The translations under genes were made by a program, and so were the position numbers. The notes beneath the pieces were generated by a model that did no database searches, was not told where the DNA came from, and saw nothing but the letters and a program-made list of their open reading frames with translations. Source: Candidatus Leptovillus gracilis (GTDB taxonomy: Bacteria > Chloroflexota > Anaerolineae > Promineifilales > Promineifilaceae). Taken from it: 64,000 nt of DNA. This document shows positions 60,116 through 64,000 of this stretch, in pieces; positions within the stretch are counted from its first letter, which is position 1; every line of letters begins with the position of its first letter. Where the stretch lies: positions 310,001-374,000 of the forward strand of contig JADJXA010000003.1 of the NCBI GenBank assembly GCA_016716065.1, read 5' to 3'.

Positions 60116-60774
60116 CCCTCGTAGAGACGCGGTTGTAACGGCTTGTTGTTATCAACGACCAAATCCGCTCGTTCCTGGGGGCGACAGGTATCCAGGTATA
60201 ATTTCTGTCCCGGGATATAGCGTTGCTCATATCGTTGGCGCAATTCAGCAAGGTAACCAAAATGGGCGATGTCGCGTTGTTCCGCTCGTCGAATTATTTC
60301 TGCAAAGTCGGCGTGGACAAAAATTGAATAATCCCAGCAATTGACCAATTCGGGTCGAAGCAGGAAGACTCCGTCAAACAGTAGTATCGCATTGTCTGGC
60401 GCAATCTGCCGGGGCAGTTGCGTTTCTGATTCAGTGCGGTAGTCAAAAAACGCGGGGCAGTAGCGGCGCGAGCCGCCGGGTCCCATGGGGGCCAACAACA
60501 ATGTGATGAGCGCCTGATAATTGAAGGAGTCGTGATAGTAGCCTTCAGGGGATAACGCGCCGCGCCGGCGCCGCCAGCGAGCGGGATTGTGAAAGCCGTC
60601 AATGGAAGCCCGGATTACAGGCAAGCCGCGGCTTTGCAGCGGCGCCACAAGTTCATCGGCAAGCGTTGTCTTCCCCGCCGCGTCCACACCGTCAATGGCC
60701 ACGCGCAGCGGATGCGGCCGTTTGATTTGCGCGATGCGCTGGGCGATTGCTTCCAGCATTTGTAAACGGTACAT
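59707..60774 (-). CDS. Uridine-kinase-like P-loop kinase with out-of-frame tail
   Basis: From the ATG at 60774 (AGG seven bases upstream). The P-loop is VAIDGVDAAGKTTLADEL (about residue 25), followed by VIRASIDGFHNPARWRRRRG, ILLFDGVFLLRPELVNCW and a C-terminal ADLVVDNNKPLQPRLYEG, which is where family members normally end (about residue 223). The frame does not stop there. It runs on for about 130 residues through the GNAT gene in the wrong frame to 59707. The authentic stop was probably removed when the GNAT fragment was joined. Phosphorylation of a nucleoside or related small molecule is expected. Confidence 0.75.
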   Translation of the reverse strand: MYRLQMLEAIAQRIAQIKRPHPLRVAIDGVDAAGKTTLADELVAPLQSRGLPVIRASIDGFHNPARWRRRRGALSPEGYYHDSFNYQALITLLLAPMGPGGSRRYCPAFFDYRTESETQLPRQIAPDNAILLFDGVFLLRPELVNCWDYSIFVHADFAEIIRRAEQRDIAHFGYLAELRQRYEQRYIPGQKLYLDTCRPQERADLVVDNNKPLQPRLYEGWPRRASTSPGRWRITFPRRLYRPATSFARCKAPLNWMRMGRCMILRPLIPTTARRCSTATNTAISSPLPIRGSLSPIANTPFAGRNGRKAAAAGVGLSTLACGRRISGKGWGAPCFWPDCARCRRPAWKWRCWER

Positions 60775-60818
60775 TGTTTGCCTGCGCTTCAAGGTCGCCT
60801 ATGATGACTCCTGGCGTA

Positions 60819-61403
60819 TCAACTCATCCGAATGCCCTGCCCAATCAGGTAGGCTGTAACCGCCTGGAAATCAGTCAAGCCTTCGTCAATGAACGCTTTA
60901 CAGATGTGGTAGCCGCTGTACATCGGCGTTCGCTGGCTGGCGGTCAGGATGGCGTGTTTGTAGCGGATGATTCGCTCTCGGATTTCGGGTGTCATGGCTT
61001 GTTTGAAGCGGTGTATCTCGGCCATTTGCCGGTCGATTACCTCGTCTGCCAGGGACCAGATGTCAATTTTCCACGGCCGTCCCCACTCCCCATAAGCGAT
61101 TCGCGGTTTCAGGTAGAGGCCGCCGGGCAGTCGGGTTGTCTGCGACTTCTCGAAGACAACCTGGAAGACCAGGTCGCAGGCCGCCAGTTGGCTGCCAATT
61201 GCAAATAACGCCTCGATTGAGACCGGCGACAGGTAGAGATCAATGTCCGGATAAATCATGACGCCGAGATAGTAGCTGCCGGTGGGGGTGATACGGCCGT
61301 AAGGTTGCAAAATCGGGTACAGGTTGACCGCTTGCAGGATAAAGTCAGCTTCTTGTTTTAACCGGGCAGACCTTTGCAACGGATCTATAACTGGTTGGCT
61401 CAT
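60819..61403 (-). CDS. Nucleotidyltransferase-like protein
   Basis: A 194-residue protein with a partial nucleotidyltransferase look: TPTGSYYLGVMIYPDIDLYL (about 39-58) has the GS...D(I/V)D(L/I) pattern, and KPRIAYGEWGRPWKIDIWSL may hold the third acidic residue. The C-terminal half is helical (RERIIRYKHAILTASQR, GYHICKAFIDEGLTDFQAVT). It starts 2 bases after the stop of another nucleotidyltransferase gene, so the two are co-translated. No toxin-antitoxin partner of the HEPN type is evident. Function unknown. Confidence 0.65.
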   Translation of the reverse strand: MSQPVIDPLQRSARLKQEADFILQAVNLYPILQPYGRITPTGSYYLGVMIYPDIDLYLSPVSIEALFAIGSQLAACDLVFQVVFEKSQTTRLPGGLYLKPRIAYGEWGRPWKIDIWSLADEVIDRQMAEIHRFKQAMTPEIRERIIRYKHAILTASQRTPMYSGYHICKAFIDEGLTDFQAVTAYLIGQGIRMS

Positions 61404-61405
61404 GA

Positions 61406-61891
61406 TTATACCTGTCCCAATCTGTTCTGCTGTAAAAATTGCCGAATCATGTCTGCTTTTTCCATGCGGCCCAGCTTTAGATACGCTTCATACTCGTAGA
61501 TCAACGACAGAACGGGGATTTGCAACCCATCCATTGCCAGCCAGCGCCGGTGTTGCGCCACCTGGATGGGCGCTTCCCACGTCCGGTCGTCCAGCCGCTT
61601 GGCGATGTCGCCCATGATCTCTACCTGGATGCCATCCATTTCCAGCCGACCCAGGTAAGAGCGTATCCGTGCAGAAACCAGGTAGCGCACAGGCTCAGCA
61701 ATGGTGGCGGACAAACGGCTTTCAATCTCAAATGCGCCATCCCGATCAGTCTGGATGTCAATATCGTTTACTGCAATCACCATGCCTTGGAGGGCCATAC
61801 CCAAACTGCCGGTGATGACCCAGGGGCAGTGGCAATCTTGCAGGGAGGCGACGATTCTGCGAAGGACGTTGAGGTAGCGGGGGTCAATCAT
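61406..61891 (-). CDS. Nucleotidyltransferase-fold protein
   Basis: A 161-residue protein. The motif GSLGMALQGMVIAVNDIDIQ (about 28-47) is the GS...DxD active-site signature, and VEIMGDIAKRL could contain the third carboxylate. A helical end (LKLGRMEKADMIRQFLQQN) follows. Such proteins are often annotated as nucleotidyltransferase domain or lincosamide-type transferases; the substrate is unknown. Operon context: 5 bases after the 61897-62379 gene and 2 bases before the next nucleotidyltransferase-like gene. Confidence 0.75.
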   Translation of the reverse strand: MIDPRYLNVLRRIVASLQDCHCPWVITGSLGMALQGMVIAVNDIDIQTDRDGAFEIESRLSATIAEPVRYLVSARIRSYLGRLEMDGIQVEIMGDIAKRLDDRTWEAPIQVAQHRRWLAMDGLQIPVLSLIYEYEAYLKLGRMEKADMIRQFLQQNRLGQV

Positions 61892-61896
61892 TCTTT

Positions 61897-62379
61897 TTAA
61901 ACAAAAGCGTCAGGCAGAGGAACGACGTTCAGCGTTGCTTCCAAAATCTGGCGGTCCTCAGGGTCGGGGAGCGCGGCAACCAGGGCAATGGCTTTCCGGT
62001 AATGTTGGTTGTGCGCCGTGGTATCCTTGTTGACCGCCGCCACGTTAGCGGCCACCGCATGTGCCAGGGCAACTTCCCACAGCGGCGTCCCTTCGCCAAA
62101 GAAGATGGGCTGCGACCTGGTTTGGTAGCGGCTCGCCTCGCTGCCCATGCCCAGCAGTGCATAGACATGAGCTACCAACTGCGCTGCATGAGCCTGCGCT
62201 TTTTCGTTACCAACGGCCGTCCAGAGATACATTGCCGTATGTGCAGCCTGAAGCATTTCATCGTCCTCTTCCGGCGTCCGCACACGCGATTCCGACAGGC
62301 TCCAGGCACGATTGTTTGCCTGACTTGCCAGGCGGCGCTGCCAGTTCGCGGTTTCTTCCAGAGTGGGTTTCTCGCTCAT
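61897..62379 (-). CDS. Helical hypothetical protein, first gene of the operon
   Basis: About 160 residues from the ATG at 62379 (GAGGAGG upstream). Helical, TPR-like sequence (LQAAHTAMYLWTAVGNEKAQ, HAVAANVAAVNKDTTAHNQH, KAIALVAALPDPEDRQILEA). No motif or family was recognised. It is the first gene of the minus-strand operon continuing with two nucleotidyltransferase-like proteins, a kinase, GNAT, phosphotransferase and hydrolase. Confidence 0.65.
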   Translation of the reverse strand: MSEKPTLEETANWQRRLASQANNRAWSLSESRVRTPEEDDEMLQAAHTAMYLWTAVGNEKAQAHAAQLVAHVYALLGMGSEASRYQTRSQPIFFGEGTPLWEVALAHAVAANVAAVNKDTTAHNQHYRKAIALVAALPDPEDRQILEATLNVVPLPDAFV

Positions 62380-62425
62380 TCGACCTCCTCGGTTTTTCCT
62401 GTGGGGCCTGGCGTATTTGGGGTTG

Positions 62426-62468
62426 CCAACGCCGAAATGGCCGTTGCCAACAGCCATTTCGGCGTTGG
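62426..62468. terminator. 16-bp inverted repeat upstream of the operon
   Basis: CCAACGCCGAAATGGC (62426-62441) and GCCATTTCGGCGTTGG (62453-62468) form a perfect stem with an 11-base loop. It lies about 50 bases before the first ATG of the minus-strand operon, so it could be a leader hairpin or a dispersed repeat. Confidence 0.6.
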
Positions 62469-62484
62469 TCTTCGTTTGATCCAA

Positions 62485-62931
62485 ATGCTCACGCTAAGGC
62501 GAAAATTTCAAAGATTTTTCTTGGTGACTTCGGGGCGTGGCGCAAGCCATCTTCCTACTTGGGCTAAACGAGGACCATCCCCGACGTACGTTCCAAAGCG
62601 AATCACCAACTCCCGGCAATCATACACAAAACCAAAAAACATTGCGACCAGGGGTAAATTCGCCATAAGCCGAACGATAATAACCAACAAAAACCTGGCA
62701 TTGACCTAAAAAAAGCATACGACTTCCTGAAACATTGCGAAAACGCCGCAAAAACAGATGACGTTTATCTATCAGCGGGCAATATTTAGTGGTCCACCAG
62801 TCGCCGGCAGCAGCAGAGAATTTTTCTGGTCCTAACGGATTTTGTGTATTTCAGCCACTACCTCTGGATGGCTCTGGTAATTTACAGATAAAATTTATTT
62901 GCCGCTGCCAATAGTGAAGATCGTTTGATTC
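62485..62931. other. Intergenic, no gene seen
   Basis: AT-richer spacer without recognised coding or RNA features. A 60-codon minus-strand frame (62690-62508) shows no family resemblance. Confidence 0.5.
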
Positions 62932-63158
62932 ATGCGTTTACACAAAATGCGTTAGAATCAGATATTGCCTACCATGACGAAGAGTGGGGCGTCAACATCC
63001 ACGATGACCACCGCCTGTTTGAAATGCGCTCATTCTCAAAGGGGCGCAGGCGGGGCTTCAACTTTGTCGGCCTGACTATCTGCTAGGCCTTCATGCAAGC
63101 GGTGGGCATGGTCAACGACCATACGGTAGATTGTTTCCGGCACGGGCAGTTGGCGTAG
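62932..63158 (+). pseudogene. tag: DNA-3-methyladenine glycosylase I (tag), deleted remnant
   Basis: The frame reads ALESDIAYHDEEWGVNIHDD and HRLFEM, the beginning of Tag, then jumps to RGFNFVGLTIC, an in-frame TAG stop at 63084, and AFMQAVGMVNDHTVDCFRHG, the Tag C-terminus. The middle two thirds of the enzyme are gone without changing frame, and a Tyr codon of the normal TICYAFMQA has become TAG. A clear pseudogene; repair function is lost here unless another copy exists. Confidence 0.85.
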
Positions 63159-63176
63159 TAAAGTGAGAAACGAGCG

Positions 63177-64000
63177 ATGGAACAGATCATTAGAGACAGA
63201 TACAGTCCAGGCATCCTGGAAGAGGCGCGGCGGCGATACGGCGTCGCCCCCGACGATATAACCTTGTTGGACGGTTTTGAGAGCTTTATCTACGCCTTTC
63301 GTCACCATGGCGCGGACTATATTCTGCGCCTCGGTCACAACCACCGCCGTTCGCCCGACCTGGTACGGGCTGAGGTGGATTGGATCAATTATCTGGCGGC
63401 GCGCGGCGCGGGCGTGGCGCAAGCGACGCTTTCGGAGAATGGCGAATTGGTGGAACTGATCGCCGATGGGGCGGGCGGCCATTTCCTGGCGACTGCCTTT
63501 GTCAAAGCGGCGGGTGGGCCGGTCTGGCAGATGGGGGGCTGGACGGAGGCGTTTAACCTGGCTTACGGCCGTCTGCTTGGCCGCATCCACGCTCTCAGCA
63601 AAATGTACCGACCGAGTAACCCTGCCTGGCGCCGACCGCAGTGGGACGACCCAATTAACAACGACGTTTACGCCGCCTTGTCGCAGGAAGAGAGCGCGGT
63701 GGCGGAGCGGTACCGCGCTGTTTTTGACCATCTGCTGGCGCTGCCGCGAACGCCGGACGGTTACGGCATGATTCACCAGGACGCCCACACCGGCAACTTG
63801 TTTGTGGATGAAAACGGCCGGATCACCCTCTTTGATTTTGACGACTGCGTTTACGGCCATTTTGCCTACGATTTGGCGATGGTTCTCTTTTACGCCATCG
63901 TCAACCGGGAGGACGCGGCCACCTTTGCGCAGATGTTTTGGCCCCAGTTCTGGCGAGGCTATTGTGAAGAGAATGCGCTGGACGGCCGCTGGCTGGAGGA
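63177..64000 (+). CDS. APH/HSK2-like phosphotransferase, 3' partial
   Basis: From the ATG at 63177 the frame stays open to the window end (274 codons). The N-lobe has LLDGFESFIYAFRHHGADYI and RAEVDWINYLAARG. The catalytic loop is GYGMIHQDAHTGNLFVDENG (about residues 197-216), followed by the metal-binding ITLFDFDDCVYGHFAYDLAM. This resembles the Ser/Thr kinase RdoA or homoserine kinase-type group of the APH fold (HQDAHTGNLF...DFDDC). The C-terminus lies outside. It is co-oriented with and 18 bases after the tag remnant. The substrate is unknown. Confidence 0.88.
   Translation, partial: MEQIIRDRYSPGILEEARRRYGVAPDDITLLDGFESFIYAFRHHGADYILRLGHNHRRSPDLVRAEVDWINYLAARGAGVAQATLSENGELVELIADGAGGHFLATAFVKAAGGPVWQMGGWTEAFNLAYGRLLGRIHALSKMYRPSNPAWRRPQWDDPINNDVYAALSQEESAVAERYRAVFDHLLALPRTPDGYGMIHQDAHTGNLFVDENGRITLFDFDDCVYGHFAYDLAMVLFYAIVNREDAATFAQMFWPQFWRGYCEENALDGRWLE

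Overview
The window looks like a piece of a Chloroflexota chromosome, probably Anaerolineae-like. This is inferred from an archaellum-type operon combined with multi-domain hybrid histidine kinases, choice-of-anchor/beta-helix surface proteins, Pro/Thr-linker lipoproteins and clear Shine-Dalgarno sites. The DNA is GC-rich and saturated with the palindrome ACGGCCGT, often extended to AACGGCCGTT, which occurs in genes and spacers alike. The two recognisable insertion sequences appear to lack it. No rRNA, tRNA or CRISPR array was seen.

Layout. 1-9.6 kb: a frameshifted AAA ATPase, a RhuM-like protein, an IS66-family element with perfect 8-bp target duplication but a broken transposase, an IS3-family remnant, a ClC channel, an ABC-ATPase fragment and an MscS channel. 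9.7-19.3 kb: lipoproteins (one beta-propeller, one internally duplicated), DUF2277, a beta-helix surface protein between ~100-bp direct repeats, a NarL-type regulator with a replaced tail, TMEM175, a GNAT protein and a DUF2087 protein. 19.5-32.6 kb (minus strand): the centrepiece, an archaellum-like machine read from 32.6 kb downward. Its order is archaellin, ArlC/D/E-like, two ArlF/G-like proteins, receiver, Hpt, receiver, ArlH fused to a receiver domain, ArlI, ArlJ, an unknown membrane protein, prepilin peptidase, and PilN-like and PilO-like proteins. 32.8-41.0 kb: four signalling genes on the same strand (OmpR-type regulator, receiver-kinase, MASE/GAF hybrid kinase and, after a solute-binding-protein pseudogene, a PAS kinase). 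41.4-53.6 kb: a patchwork of accessory genes and wreckage, including an aldo/keto reductase fused to an Rhs fragment, IS630 and IS1 remains, a truncated peptidase E, DinB-type proteins, DUF2200, a pRiA4b ORF-3 protein, LLM oxidoreductase, a PHAX-domain gene with a frameshift, a frameshifted P450, and a collapsed RecA-like/DnaE2 mutasome. 53.6-56.1 kb: a tightly coupled four-gene operon with two single-HKD phospholipase-D proteins and an HExxH protein. 56.2-64 kb: VOC, GNAT, hydrolase, kinase and nucleotidyltransferase genes, mostly one overlapping minus-strand operon, then a tag pseudogene and a phosphotransferase running off the end.

How it fits together. Archaellin would be processed by the local GxGD peptidase and assembled by ArlI/ArlJ with ArlH. 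Receiver and Hpt proteins inside the operon, a receiver on ArlH itself and the adjacent kinases suggest a phosphorelay acting directly on the motor or assembly ATPase. That role is inference; the gene identities rest on motifs and order. Several genes are interrupted by single-base frameshifts (ATPase, PHAX, P450), so local sequence errors cannot be excluded, but large in-frame deletions (tag, dnaE2, Rhs) are real decay.
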